Shown: positions 52,238 through 59,674, numbered from the stretch's first letter. The stretch: 64,000 nucleotides of DNA from Lentilactobacillus sp. SPB1-3 (GCF_026913205.2 NZ_CP168151.1:1240001-1304000); one strand, 5' to 3'. Numbers and translations are program-made. Notes: generated by a model from the sequence alone, not told the origin.

Positions 52238-52858
52238 TTAAAAAATAAAGCTCAAGTCTCCCTCATCGTAATTAATACGGCCGTAATCACCGGCCTTACT
52301 GCCTGATTCATGATCACTGATTCTAACTTTTAGTTGAAGTGGCTTTTCATTGTTTAAATAATCTTCAATCGTATCTTCATCGAATTCGAATCCGACAAAA
52401 TCATTTTCAAATTGTTCAAGTGACCCACTGAAATTAATCGTTAAATAGGTACTGATGGTTAGGTTTGATAAGTCGTGTTTAATAATTTCAACATTGTCTA
52501 ATTTTTCAATATCGTCAATAACTTTTTGAACGGTTTGAACTTCGTTTTCAAACTCTCGAACATCTTCTTTGCGCTTACTCATTTCAGTTTCAAAATCAAT
52601 TGCATTACCATTATAATCGTACATTTCTTCGGTGATATCGAGGCCCAATTCATTAGTGACATTTTCGGCTGTTTCAAAGTCATCAATGTAATTTAATGAA
52701 GATAGTTTCACATCATTTTCGTCACGTTCATCTTCATCTAAGCATTTAGCTTCTTCGATAAGTAAGCTCAATTTATTAACGTAGGAATCTTATAATTCAT
52801 TGATTCTATCATTGAGTTCATTAAATGCACTGTAGTCTTCTGCGTTTAACTTAATCAT
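52238..52858 (-). pseudogene. Acidic prophage protein of unknown function, interrupted by TAA
   Basis: Translation from the ATG at 52858 (behind GGGGTG) gives MIKLNAEDYSAFNELNDRINEL, then TAA at 52790-52792, then an open frame of 184 more codons in the same phase, very rich in Asp and Glu. The only downstream start (TTG at 52771) lacks a ribosome-binding site. The simplest reading is one gene of about 206 codons with a nonsense mutation. Family not recognised. Upstream partner of the HTH-like gene. Confidence 0.65.
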
Positions 52859-52978
52859 TTTAACACCCCATTTGTTTCTATTAAGTTCTTCTTTATATGT
52901 ATATATTGCTTCAATATATTAAAGTGGTCAAGTATATTTAAGCAATATATTGTTTATAAATAAACTATTTTTCCATAC

Positions 52979-53014
52979 AAAAAAGCGCCCACCTCCGAAG
53001 AGATGAGCGCTTTT
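52979..53014 (-). terminator. UUCG-loop terminator, copy 1
   Basis: On the minus strand GCGCTCATCTC-TTCG-GAGGTGGGCGC folds with Watson-Crick and G-U pairs only, then six U. On the plus strand the same hairpin has two C-A mismatches. It should therefore end a leftward transcript, yet no protein gene lies to its right for 700 nt. Identical in its stem to the copy at 53720. Confidence 0.85.
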
Positions 53015-53129
53015 CTATTCCTTTTAAAAAGGTAATAAAATTTTTTTAATATCACAGTATTATGTGTGAAAGCTATCATTTATAATGCTCAGTATGATAA
53101 AATAAAAAAGTAAATTAATTCCAGTTAAG

Positions 53130-53172
53130 TGCATGGCACACCGAAATTCTAAAACGGAGGTGGTGCCATGCA
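53130..53172 (+). promoter_or_regulatory. Hairpin enclosing the ribosome-binding site and start codon of a small ORF
   Basis: TGCATGGCACACC (53130-53142) pairs with GGTGGTGCCATGCA (53159-53172), which contains most of the Shine-Dalgarno GGAGGTGG and the ATG. In full-length RNA the small ORF would be shut. TATAAT-like boxes lie 40-60 nt upstream. This arrangement is known from type I toxin mRNAs. Confidence 0.7.
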
Positions 53173-53242
53173 AAAGTTTATTTGTTTTGGTATTTTATGT
53201 TTAGCAAAGGACGTCGCTCCACCCTTTGGTAACCCCATTTGA
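53168..53242 (+). CDS. 24-residue ORF behind a sequestered strong ribosome-binding site
   Basis: MQKFICFGILCLAKDVAPPFGNPI, with a near-perfect GGAGGTGG 8 nt before the ATG. Hydrophobic first half with two Cys. No known family recognised. It overlaps the start of a longer hydrophobic ORF in the +1 phase, so it could be a leader peptide coupling translation of the second ORF, a toxin itself, or the front half of a frameshifted gene. Confidence 0.45.
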   Translation: MQKFICFGILCLAKDVAPPFGNPI

Positions 53243-53372
53243 TGGTATAGCTCATATTGTTGAATCAATGCACGGCTTTAACAATATTCAATTTATTGGA
53301 TTATTATTGTTATTTGCCCTTGCATTAATATTAGCATTTTGCTATTTTATCGTTAAAATGATTAAAAAATAA
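53226..53372 (+). CDS. Small single-span membrane peptide (candidate type I toxin-like)
   Basis: From a TTG at 53226 (or an ATG at 53268) the frame gives up to 48 residues: a short polar start, one strongly hydrophobic segment (QFIGLLLLFALALILAFCYFI) and a basic VKMIKK tail. This is the layout of small membrane toxins and also of phage membrane peptides. The TTG has no ribosome-binding site of its own; access would depend on translation of the overlapping 24-residue ORF. A terminator follows at once. The family is not recognised. Confidence 0.5.
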   Translation: MVTPFDGIAHIVESMHGFNNIQFIGLLLLFALALILAFCYFIVKMIKK

Positions 53373-53382
53373 CTAAAATAAA

Positions 53383-53414
53383 AAACCGCTTTGCTTGGAC
53401 GGCAACGGTTTTTG
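53383..53414 (+). terminator. Terminator of the small membrane peptide locus
   Basis: AAACCG and TTGC pair with GCAA and CGGTTT around a loop, followed by TTT. Confidence 0.75.
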
Positions 53415-53424
53415 ATGAATTGAA

Positions 53425-53525
53425 ATAGATTCACCTAATCGGTGTGACGGGTTACTTACTGGACTGCAAGTAATTAATTTATACTAGAGTTAGTCAATGT
53501 TGGTCGCATTGATTAACTCTTTTTA
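53425..53525 (+). ncRNA. Possible short structured RNA with its own terminator
   Basis: Three hairpins follow each other: TCACC/GGTGTGA, TTACT/AGTAA and a 13-bp terminator stem GAGTTAGTCAATG/CATTGATTAACTC with five T (53487-53524). No ORF of note. A terminator so soon after the previous one implies a separate short plus-strand transcript. Promoter not identified. Confidence 0.4.
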
Positions 53526-53542
53526 TTTACCTGTAAAGTATA

Positions 53543-53719
53543 TCACACTGAAAATTCATATACCAATATTTATTATATATTTCCTAACTACAATATGTGT
53601 ACCTATTTGGCACTAAAATATCTTTATATCCAACCATATCCATATAAATACGTCCAGATCCGCACTTACAGTTTGTTTTAATAAGTCGCATTCCAACTAT
53701 ACCAATTGTTTAATTAAAC
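53543..53719. other. AT-rich spacer without recognisable features
   Basis: No ORF with a ribosome-binding site, no clear hairpin and no repeat seen on either strand between the two accessory loci. Confidence 0.6.
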
Positions 53720-53758
53720 AAAAAAAGCGCCCACCTCCGAAGAGATGAGCGCTTTTTT
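53720..53758 (-). terminator. UUCG-loop terminator, copy 2
   Basis: Same 26-base hairpin as at 52985-53010, again fully paired only on the minus strand and followed there by seven U. It would close the transcript of the 62-residue gene at 53972. Confidence 0.88.
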
Positions 53759-53766
53759 GTTTATGT

Positions 53767-53847
53767 AGGCCTTTCTACCGGCGAGGCAGAAAGGAGATTA
53801 AGATGACAGGCTAACCACCACAGTTAGCTACGGGGTTACCAACCCCC
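53767..53847 (+). ncRNA. Candidate structured leader RNA with a 3-codon ORF
   Basis: Three successive hairpins: CCTTTCT/AGAAAGG (53770-53794), GCTAAC/GTTAGC (53810-53828) and GGGGTT/AACCCC (53832-53846). The first covers the AAAGGAG ribosome-binding site of an ORF of only three codons (ATG ACA GGC TAA, 53803-53814). GGGGTTACCAA (53832-53842) is perfectly complementary to TTGGTAACCCC at the start of the small membrane peptide at 53226. A regulatory RNA is suspected. Confidence 0.45.
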
Positions 53848-53874
53848 AAAACAACACAGATTCGAGATGAATCC

Positions 53875-54057
53875 TTGTTGACCTCTATTGTGTTTAACGT
53901 TTGTGTTAATTATTTTATTCAAATAATTGTTGGAGTTTTTATCATTATCATCATCAATTTTGTTATTTTTTTCACTCAAATTCTTCTAAAGCCTTCCATA
54001 AATCTTTACCGACTGCCTGCCAATCACCAGCCAAAGCAACTTGGTCAGCCTCAATAG
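53875..54057 (+). CDS. Possible small hydrophobic ORF following the structured leader
   Basis: From TTG at 53875, up to 60 residues with one long Ile/Val/Phe-rich segment (FIQIIVGVFIIIIINFVIFF). The C-terminal third lies opposite the 3' end of the minus-strand 62-residue gene, so that part may be fortuitous. The ribosome-binding site is weak (GAGATG). Hydrophobicity and the structured upstream region are the only support. Confidence 0.3.
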   Translation: MLTSIVFNVCVNYFIQIIVGVFIIIIINFVIFFTQILLKPSINLYRLPANHQPKQLGQPQ

Positions 54058-54160
54058 TTGAATCAGAATAATTATATTCGTTCATTGTTGATCCTAAATC
54101 AAGGACCCTAGCAGCACCATTAATGAAACTGGGCATTGCAAATAAACTATCAAGTTCCAT
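53972..54160 (-). CDS. Hypothetical prophage protein, 62 residues
   Basis: MELDSLFAMPSF... with an acidic C-terminal helix (ADQVALAGDWQAVGKDLWKALEEF). The start is ATG after TGGAGGAG; an upstream in-frame start overlaps that site. No known domain. Transcribed alone, with its own terminator at 53720 and a terminator of the neighbouring gene at 54270. Confidence 0.7.
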   Translation of the reverse strand: MELDSLFAMPSFINGAARVLDLGSTMNEYNYSDSTIEADQVALAGDWQAVGKDLWKALEEFE

Positions 54161-54269
54161 GACGACTCCTCCAATCACTTTAACAATTGTCCTACACTGT
54201 TTCCCATAAGCACATTCTATATTGTAACAATTTCAAAATCAATTGTTTAGGTAATTATTTATATTAACT

Positions 54270-54302
54270 TAAAAGAGCTCACCTCGTTAGTGCTGAGCTT
54301 CT
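54270..54302 (-). terminator. Terminator after the secreted DUF5776 gene
   Basis: AGCTCA pairs with TGAGCT around a C/G-containing inner part, then UUUU on the minus strand. Diverged relative of the UUCG-loop terminators. Confidence 0.75.
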
Positions 54303-54312
54303 TTAACTAGGA

Positions 54313-56124
54313 TTATTTCCAAATAATAAATTTCTTGTTACCTGTTACATATTGACCATTAGTTAACTGGTAGCGAGTAGCTAATTTGTATTTCTTAATT
54401 GATTTAACTTTTAAAGTGCTACCTTTTTTATAGAGTTTTGCTTTACCAGATAATTTAACATTCCGGTATGACTTAACACCCTTTTTATTAATAACCTTAA
54501 TTTGCTTATTCTTTGGTGTAGTAGCGTAATATGCTTTGACAACATATTTCTCACTAGCGGTAATGTAACCCTTAGTTCCGGCGACATATTTACCTTTATA
54601 TGGATTGTATTGTTGAACTTTATATCTCAAATTGCCATCGGCATCTGACTTGTAACCCTTAACGATAAATTGAGGACGGTTAACTCGACTAGTCTTAGCA
54701 TAATGCTTGATACGTTCGTTTGTATAGAAGTTAGTATTACTATACAAGTAGAACCCCTTGATACCATAAACTGATTGTCCCTTTACAGCGGCCCAGTTTG
54801 GTAATCCAGTTGAATCATTGCCAGGTACGCTTGGCGTTGGTAATACTGGTTGCGATGGTTGAACAGGTGTACTTGGTTGAGATGGTTGAACTGGTGTACT
54901 TGGTTGGGTCGGATTTGTTACTGAACCCCCACCAGAGTTATTATTTCCGCCATTACCAGGATTAGTTGTTGGTTTAGGTTTGATAATTAATTGACCATTA
55001 CCATCACTATATCCAGGCTTTGAGAAGGTTAACGTATATGAACCACCAGTTAGTTTTTGCAGGTCGGACACATCTTGTTTAGTACTATCAAAAACAACCT
55101 CATTTTTATCATTCTTAATTACATAATTTGCATCATCTGGATCAACTTCGAATGATTTATTAGGGTCAAAATCGACTTTTCCCTCATCAATATTGACTTC
55201 TGGTTGATTAACTAATAATTTTTGTGGATTGAATGTTCCGAAAATCTGCACATTATTGGCAGGAACTGTGCCGTATTCTTGATTGTTGAAGTATACTAAT
55301 GTCGCCGCTAAACTGGACATAGTACCCTGATAGTTATCATTTGCAATTGGTTCCATAAAACCATTTAAATCTGTCCCTGGTAACACATTCAAGTAATCTG
55401 TGCTTTTAGAGTTGCTTTCATCGAAAGAAATATCAATCGGTAATATTAATTGAACTGGCTTGCCTGCTGGCACATTATGCATGACGAATAATATTATAGC
55501 GGCTTTCTTGAATGTCTCTACATTCGTAAATTTTTTTACATTAGTACTCTCGTTAAGGTCGGCTTCGCTGGGTTCTCTGGTTTGTGGTAAATAAATTTCA
55601 ATTTGACCTGAACTATCTTTCTCGGTGTCTTGTAAATATTTTAATGATTCTTCGCTTAGTTGCATTTGAGGATTTGTCTTATTGTGATATTGATCAGATA
55701 AGTCCCCCTTAAACTCAAGTTCCATCATATGATCCGAATTCTTTTCACCTTGTAACATGATGTTTATATATCCTTTTCCATCGGTAAAACGACTCGGATC
55801 AACTAAAGATCTCGAAAGGTTTATTAAGTTAGGGACCCAGGCTTGATGATTATTTAAATTAAAATCATTCTCAGGAACACTGTTATCAATAATATTTTGT
55901 TTGTTATCACTACTCTGTAGTTGCATAGCAAACTTGGTGTTATCAAAATTTGAAGTATCATTGTACCCATCTTTATCTTTGTTGAAAAGCAACGCTTTGT
56001 CTTCAGAAGTAGCAAGATTATTCGATAAATTAGTATCATCTGCAAATGTGTTTATCGCTGAAACTGATAATATCGAAAGAGACAAACTAAGCGAGATTAG
56101 CACTTTTTTGATTGTTGATTTCAT
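54313..56124 (-). CDS. Secreted prophage protein with C-terminal DUF5776 cell-wall module
   Basis: 603 residues. Signal peptide (about 1-28, cleaved near NTFA). A unique N-terminal domain of about 350 residues, rich in Asp/Asn, is followed by a Gly/Asn/Ser then Pro-rich repeat linker (VQPSQPST repeated, about 390-435). The C-terminal ~165 residues are of the DUF5776 type (KGFYLYSNTNFY..., YKVQQYNPYKGKY, YVTGNKKFIIW). That module is shared with the endolysin and suggests binding to the host cell wall. It lies between lysis genes and the attachment site, with its own terminator, as lysogenic-conversion genes do. Function of the N-terminal domain unknown. Confidence 0.82.
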   Translation of the reverse strand: MKSTIKKVLISLSLSLSILSVSAINTFADDTNLSNNLATSEDKALLFNKDKDGYNDTSNFDNTKFAMQLQSSDNKQNIIDNSVPENDFNLNNHQAWVPNLINLSRSLVDPSRFTDGKGYINIMLQGEKNSDHMMELEFKGDLSDQYHNKTNPQMQLSEESLKYLQDTEKDSSGQIEIYLPQTREPSEADLNESTNVKKFTNVETFKKAAIILFVMHNVPAGKPVQLILPIDISFDESNSKSTDYLNVLPGTDLNGFMEPIANDNYQGTMSSLAATLVYFNNQEYGTVPANNVQIFGTFNPQKLLVNQPEVNIDEGKVDFDPNKSFEVDPDDANYVIKNDKNEVVFDSTKQDVSDLQKLTGGSYTLTFSKPGYSDGNGQLIIKPKPTTNPGNGGNNNSGGGSVTNPTQPSTPVQPSQPSTPVQPSQPVLPTPSVPGNDSTGLPNWAAVKGQSVYGIKGFYLYSNTNFYTNERIKHYAKTSRVNRPQFIVKGYKSDADGNLRYKVQQYNPYKGKYVAGTKGYITASEKYVVKAYYATTPKNKQIKVINKKGVKSYRNVKLSGKAKLYKKGSTLKVKSIKKYKLATRYQLTNGQYVTGNKKFIIWK

Positions 56125-56193
56125 CTTGAATCATTCCCCCTATGTAATTGAATACTATTTTTATAATACCATTTCTAAAGTTATTGCGTAACG

Positions 56194-56228
56194 AAAAAAG
56201 CGCCCACCTCGTAATGAGATGAGCGCCT
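56194..56228 (-). terminator. Terminator after the endolysin, copy 3 of the repeated hairpin
   Basis: GCGCTCATCTC-ATTAC-GAGGTGGGCGC on the minus strand, followed by six U. Stem identical to copies 1 and 2, with a different loop. Confidence 0.88.
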
Positions 56229-56276
56229 TTAGTGTAGATCAAGAAATCTAATTCCTGAATTTATTTTTTTATTGTA

Positions 56277-57332
56277 CTATTCAACGAACTTATTAATCAA
56301 CTTGTTAGCTGAAATATATGTTCCGTCGGCAAGTTGCAAACGGGTAATCTTACCGTGTTTAACAACTTTCTCAACATCAAATTCAGTCCCAGTCTTAAAG
56401 CCTTTAACTTTGTGCTTAAAGTCTAGATCACTGTATTTGTTGGTACCCTTGACTGACTTAACTACCCTAACTTTAGAATTAGTAGTGTAGTACAAGTTGT
56501 TAATGTAGTTCTGGTTACCTGAAATATACATACCATTGGCTAGCTTGAAACGACTAGTCTTACCGTACTTAACTAGCTCGACAACATCAAATACAGTGCC
56601 GGCTGGGAAAGTGTCAACTTTGTGCTTAAGTGCTTTGTCGGTGTAACGACTAACGTTTGTCTTAGCAAAAACAGTATCAGGTTTCCAGTCGAAATATTTG
56701 GCAGGTTTAGGCTTAGCATGACCCTTAGCTTTGCCACCAAGATAGAAGTCGCCATAAAGCTGTGAGACATCAAAGCCACCGTAACATCCAGCAAAGTGAG
56801 CTTTTTCAGTCCATTGCCATGCATTATAGGCGCTGTATAAGTTCATTCCACTTGGATTGTATGGATAATTGGCAATCCAACCCGCTCTACCATCGTTATT
56901 TAACGGCATTGAGTTGACCCAGCTACCCATAGTATAGATATCAGTCTTAGGATAACCTAAACGATAAACTTCGTCGGCGAACGCCTTAGTGATTGCTGAG
57001 TTAGTCGCCCAACCTAAGTTGTTCGACTCAAAGTCATTAACAATGACGTTATCAGCAGTTAATCCAGCACGCTTAGCTTGGCTAACAGCTAGTTGAGCTT
57101 CGGCTTTGGCACCAGCAACGCTAGTAAAACGCGCAAAGTGATAACCGTTAACATGTAAGCCAGCCTTCTTAGCATTCTGAATGTTAGCCACCGCATATGG
57201 ATCACGATAGGAAACACCCTCAGACAACTTTTGCACAATTGCTTTTACTCCACGAGCTTTCATGCTCTTGTAATTGGCAACCGTCATTAGGCCGTTGTTA
57301 TTAGAAACGTCGACCATGTCATATCTAGGCAT
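56277..57332 (-). CDS. Phage endolysin, GH25 muramidase with DUF5776 cell-wall modules
   Basis: 351 residues. The GH25 domain (about 1-195) begins MVDVSNNNG; the DxE pair is Asp100 and Glu102 in VNDFESN. Residues ~215-351 hold two DUF5776-like repeats (each with KVDTFPAGTVFDV or KVKGFKTGTEFDV and ending in YISGNQ or YISANK). No signal peptide, so release needs the holin. The ATG behind AAAGGCGGTG is chosen over a GTG inside that site. Overlaps the holin gene by 8 nt. Confidence 0.94.
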   Translation of the reverse strand: MPRYDMVDVSNNNGLMTVANYKSMKARGVKAIVQKLSEGVSYRDPYAVANIQNAKKAGLHVNGYHFARFTSVAGAKAEAQLAVSQAKRAGLTADNVIVNDFESNNLGWATNSAITKAFADEVYRLGYPKTDIYTMGSWVNSMPLNNDGRAGWIANYPYNPSGMNLYSAYNAWQWTEKAHFAGCYGGFDVSQLYGDFYLGGKAKGHAKPKPAKYFDWKPDTVFAKTNVSRYTDKALKHKVDTFPAGTVFDVVELVKYGKTSRFKLANGMYISGNQNYINNLYYTTNSKVRVVKSVKGTNKYSDLDFKHKVKGFKTGTEFDVEKVVKHGKITRLQLADGTYISANKLINKFVE

Positions 57333-57717
57333 TGATGTCACCGCCTTTAACTACTGGTTTAGTGATACCGTAGTTCTTTTGATATGCTTCTTCAATATAG
57401 TCATTAGCTTGTTGTGGTGTGATATCTTTACCAAATCGTTTAGCGCTAGTAATTAATCGTTGGGAAGCCATCGCTTTTTGTTCTGTCCCAGGTAAATCGA
57501 ATGGTTGAATTGCGGTTACTAATGTCTCAGCATCAGCTTTTAAACGGGCAATTAACTCATTATCTTTCTTAGTCTTTGTATGGTCAGCAAAAGTTTGTAA
57601 AATGCCAAATAATACTCTTCTGTTCTTTAAAAACCATGCTAGAACTAAAGTGGCGCCTCCACTAATGAGCCAAGTGAAAGCGTCAGTAACGATTTTTAAT
57701 ATCTGTTGGTAGGTCAT
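57325..57717 (-). CDS. Phage holin, LL-H family
   Basis: 130 residues. One N-terminal membrane segment (about 12-30, TWLISGGATLVLAWFL) is followed by a charged helical tail with SAKRFGKDITPQQANDYIEEAY, typical of LLH-type holins. Forms the membrane lesion that releases the endolysin. Overlaps its neighbours on both sides. Confidence 0.88.
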   Translation of the reverse strand: MTYQQILKIVTDAFTWLISGGATLVLAWFLKNRRVLFGILQTFADHTKTKKDNELIARLKADAETLVTAIQPFDLPGTEQKAMASQRLITSAKRFGKDITPQQANDYIEEAYQKNYGITKPVVKGGDINA

Positions 57718-58025
57718 GTATTTCTTCCCTCCATATCTTTTTTTAAGCTATTAATTGACGTGTTTAACTCATCAATAACTCTCGATTGTTCTTTAACTTG
57801 ATTACTCAATTCTTCAACTTGAGCCCTAAGGTCGTCACGTTCTTGGATAACTTTATCCAGTTGATTGCTCAGTGTATCGATTCTATCCCACTGGTCTTGC
57901 ACGTGCTCAGCATAGATGCCTTCTCTTGACGTGCTGTCGTTGTGGTTGGCAACAATCCAGCCCCCAATTGCTGTGATTACAGCAGTGATGATCGTTGTCG
58001 CATTGAAACTAAACATATGACTCAT
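57714..58025 (-). CDS. Phage membrane/coiled-coil protein of the lysis module
   Basis: 103 residues from the ATG overlapping the upstream stop (ATGA). One membrane segment (about 8-26, TTIITAVITAIGGWIV) is followed by a long coiled coil of heptads. It may assist or antagonise the holin, or anchor a tail component; the position in the lysis module is the only evidence. Confidence 0.75.
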   Translation of the reverse strand: MSHMFSFNATTIITAVITAIGGWIVANHNDSTSREGIYAEHVQDQWDRIDTLSNQLDKVIQERDDLRAQVEELSNQVKEQSRVIDELNTSINSLKKDMEGRNT

Positions 58026-58429
58026 GTTTGCATACCTATCCAAAGCTCAAGGAATATCCGGACAACAATGCATGCAATCAAAAGCGAATCTAATGAGATT
58101 GGGGATCCCATTAGCAGGTCACGGTAAATAAATGCTGCCAAGTATGCCGACCAAATGGATAACATTGATGTTAGTGCAATCCGCTTAGCAAACTTCTGTT
58201 GCATGTCATACATTGCCACCAGAATGGCATACGTACCAATGATGACTAGGATGATTGCCAAGTAAGGGTCTTGCGCATGTTGTAGGATTATCGCCGGCTG
58301 ATTATGGTGCATATGCGGATAACGATGATTAGCGAACACGTTGCTGACGTACATCAAATAGACACCGAGCAATAGCGTTTCAATGCCAGTGATTGCCATG
58401 AACCTATTGGCTTGAAAGTTGTGCCTCAT
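58022..58429 (-). CDS. Phage multi-spanning membrane protein
   Basis: 135 residues, about four hydrophobic segments (near 12-30, 54-72, 84-103 and 114-131), with a His-rich loop (HRYPHMHHNQ). No family recognised. It overlaps the coiled-coil lysis gene by ATGA, so it belongs to the lysis transcript. Confidence 0.72.
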   Translation of the reverse strand: MRHNFQANRFMAITGIETLLLGVYLMYVSNVFANHRYPHMHHNQPAIILQHAQDPYLAIILVIIGTYAILVAMYDMQQKFAKRIALTSMLSIWSAYLAAFIYRDLLMGSPISLDSLLIACIVVRIFLELWIGMQT

Positions 58430-58469
58430 AGCATCAGCTCCTTTTTTAGTGTAAAAAAATAAGCCTTAG

Positions 58470-58607
58470 CTAGTTAGCGGGCTTGTAATCATTTCCGGTA
58501 ATTTGTTTATATTGGTCATCGTTGATAAATCCATTTTCACGATACCAATCAATACTTGGGTTAAGTACGCCTAAACCATAAAATAAATTAATGCAGAAAA
58601 AGTCCAT
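58470..58607 (-). CDS. XkdX family phage protein
   Basis: 45 residues (MDFFCINLFYGLG...), with the XkdX signature GFINDDQYKQITGNDY at the C-terminal half. The start is ATG after GGAGGAAT. XkdX-like small proteins lie between tail fibres and holins in PBSX-type phages; role unknown. Confidence 0.8.
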   Translation of the reverse strand: MDFFCINLFYGLGVLNPSIDWYRENGFINDDQYKQITGNDYKPAN

Positions 58608-58619
58608 TGTTAATTCCTC

Positions 58620-59069
58620 CTATTTATTATCCGTAGTAGTTTCAGTAGTTGATGCGTCTTGTGCTTTAGCACTAACTTGTAGTTGAGCAACTGCAGCACC
58701 AATAGAAGCCATTGCTTTGTTGGCATTGTTCACAGCTACTTGTAGTTGTGCTTGTTGACCACCAAGAGTTGCAGAAGCTTTAGTCATGTTGTCTAGCAAT
58801 TCTTTGTAGCTAGTAATTTGTCCGTTAACAGTTTCAATTTGTGTTTGTTGCTGATTGATAGCATTAAGTAAGGTATCAATTGAGATGTCTGGTAAATTGC
58901 CTGGTGCTTGCAGTCTATTGTCATCATCTACTCGGTATTTATCGTAATAGCGTAAAAAGTATTCCTTATCGGTTTCTGCTACCTCTACTTTGGTGTAACC
59001 ATCTTTTGGTTCTAGTTCTGGCAGAACGTTGACGAATCCTTTATCGTCCTTAGTGATGTAATACTCCAT
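58620..59069 (-). CDS. Phage tail-associated protein with coiled coil
   Basis: 149 residues from the ATG behind AAAGGAGG. N-terminal part EYYITKDDKGFVNVLPELEPKDGYTKVEV, then from ~70 a Gln/Ala-rich helical region typical of short tail accessory proteins. No enzyme motif. Located directly before xkdX. Confidence 0.75.
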   Translation of the reverse strand: MEYYITKDDKGFVNVLPELEPKDGYTKVEVAETDKEYFLRYYDKYRVDDDNRLQAPGNLPDISIDTLLNAINQQQTQIETVNGQITSYKELLDNMTKASATLGGQQAQLQVAVNNANKAMASIGAAVAQLQVSAKAQDASTTETTTDNK

Positions 59070-59098
59070 TGTAAATCCTCCTTTAAAATAAAAAAGCC

Positions 59099-59674
59099 TT
59101 AGTAGGCTGTGATTGAATCGATAACTGCCCAAGCCGAATAACCTCCGACGCCAGACGCTCCTATCGCAGTCGAATTCAAATAGGTTATTGGTGAACTATT
59201 ATTTGCAAAAACAGATTCGAATTGTAGTGTTTTCCCGTCAATTAGTTTTACATACATTTGATTATTTTTGTGTGTACCGCTTGGGTCGATTTCGTAGCTG
59301 TTATTGTACAGTATAAAATTACCAGTTTTTAAATCCTTCAAAGTAACTTGTGACCCCTGATTATCAACATTTATCGATGTGCCTTTGTAAACAGAACTAT
59401 TTGGATCTATGGATTGCCCAAGCTTTGATATTCCACCGTCTGTTCCTAAAGAAACCCAAACGACTACTCTTGAAATATTGATTTGTATGCCGTTTTTTAG
59501 CTTATCAACAGATTCGTTCAATTTTATTGTTTGGTCAATTAATAAATTACCCCTATTTTTCATACCAGTTGGAATGCCGCCATAGGATGTCAACGCTTTT
59601 CCACATGGGGCTAAGATCGTACCCGGTCTAATAAAATCGTTCCAAATCGGTGTACCGCCAAATCTCGCTCCCAT
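59099..59674 (-). CDS. Phage tail protein of unknown function (variable receptor-binding area)
   Basis: 191 residues. N-terminus GARFGGTPIWNDF, beta-rich middle, C-terminus GGYSAWAVIDSITAY. No known domain recognised. It starts at the stop of the preceding gene (ATG overlapping) and is in the stretch where adhesin genes of such phages usually lie. Confidence 0.7.
   Translation of the reverse strand: MGARFGGTPIWNDFIRPGTILAPCGKALTSYGGIPTGMKNRGNLLIDQTIKLNESVDKLKNGIQINISRVVVWVSLGTDGGISKLGQSIDPNSSVYKGTSINVDNQGSQVTLKDLKTGNFILYNNSYEIDPSGTHKNNQMYVKLIDGKTLQFESVFANNSSPITYLNSTAIGASGVGGYSAWAVIDSITAY

Noticed and set aside
53226-53236. Programmed +1 frameshift joining the 24-codon and 48-codon ORFs
   Set aside because: The phase relation is right, but no recognised slippery sequence or stimulator was seen, so simple overlap or translational coupling is preferred.
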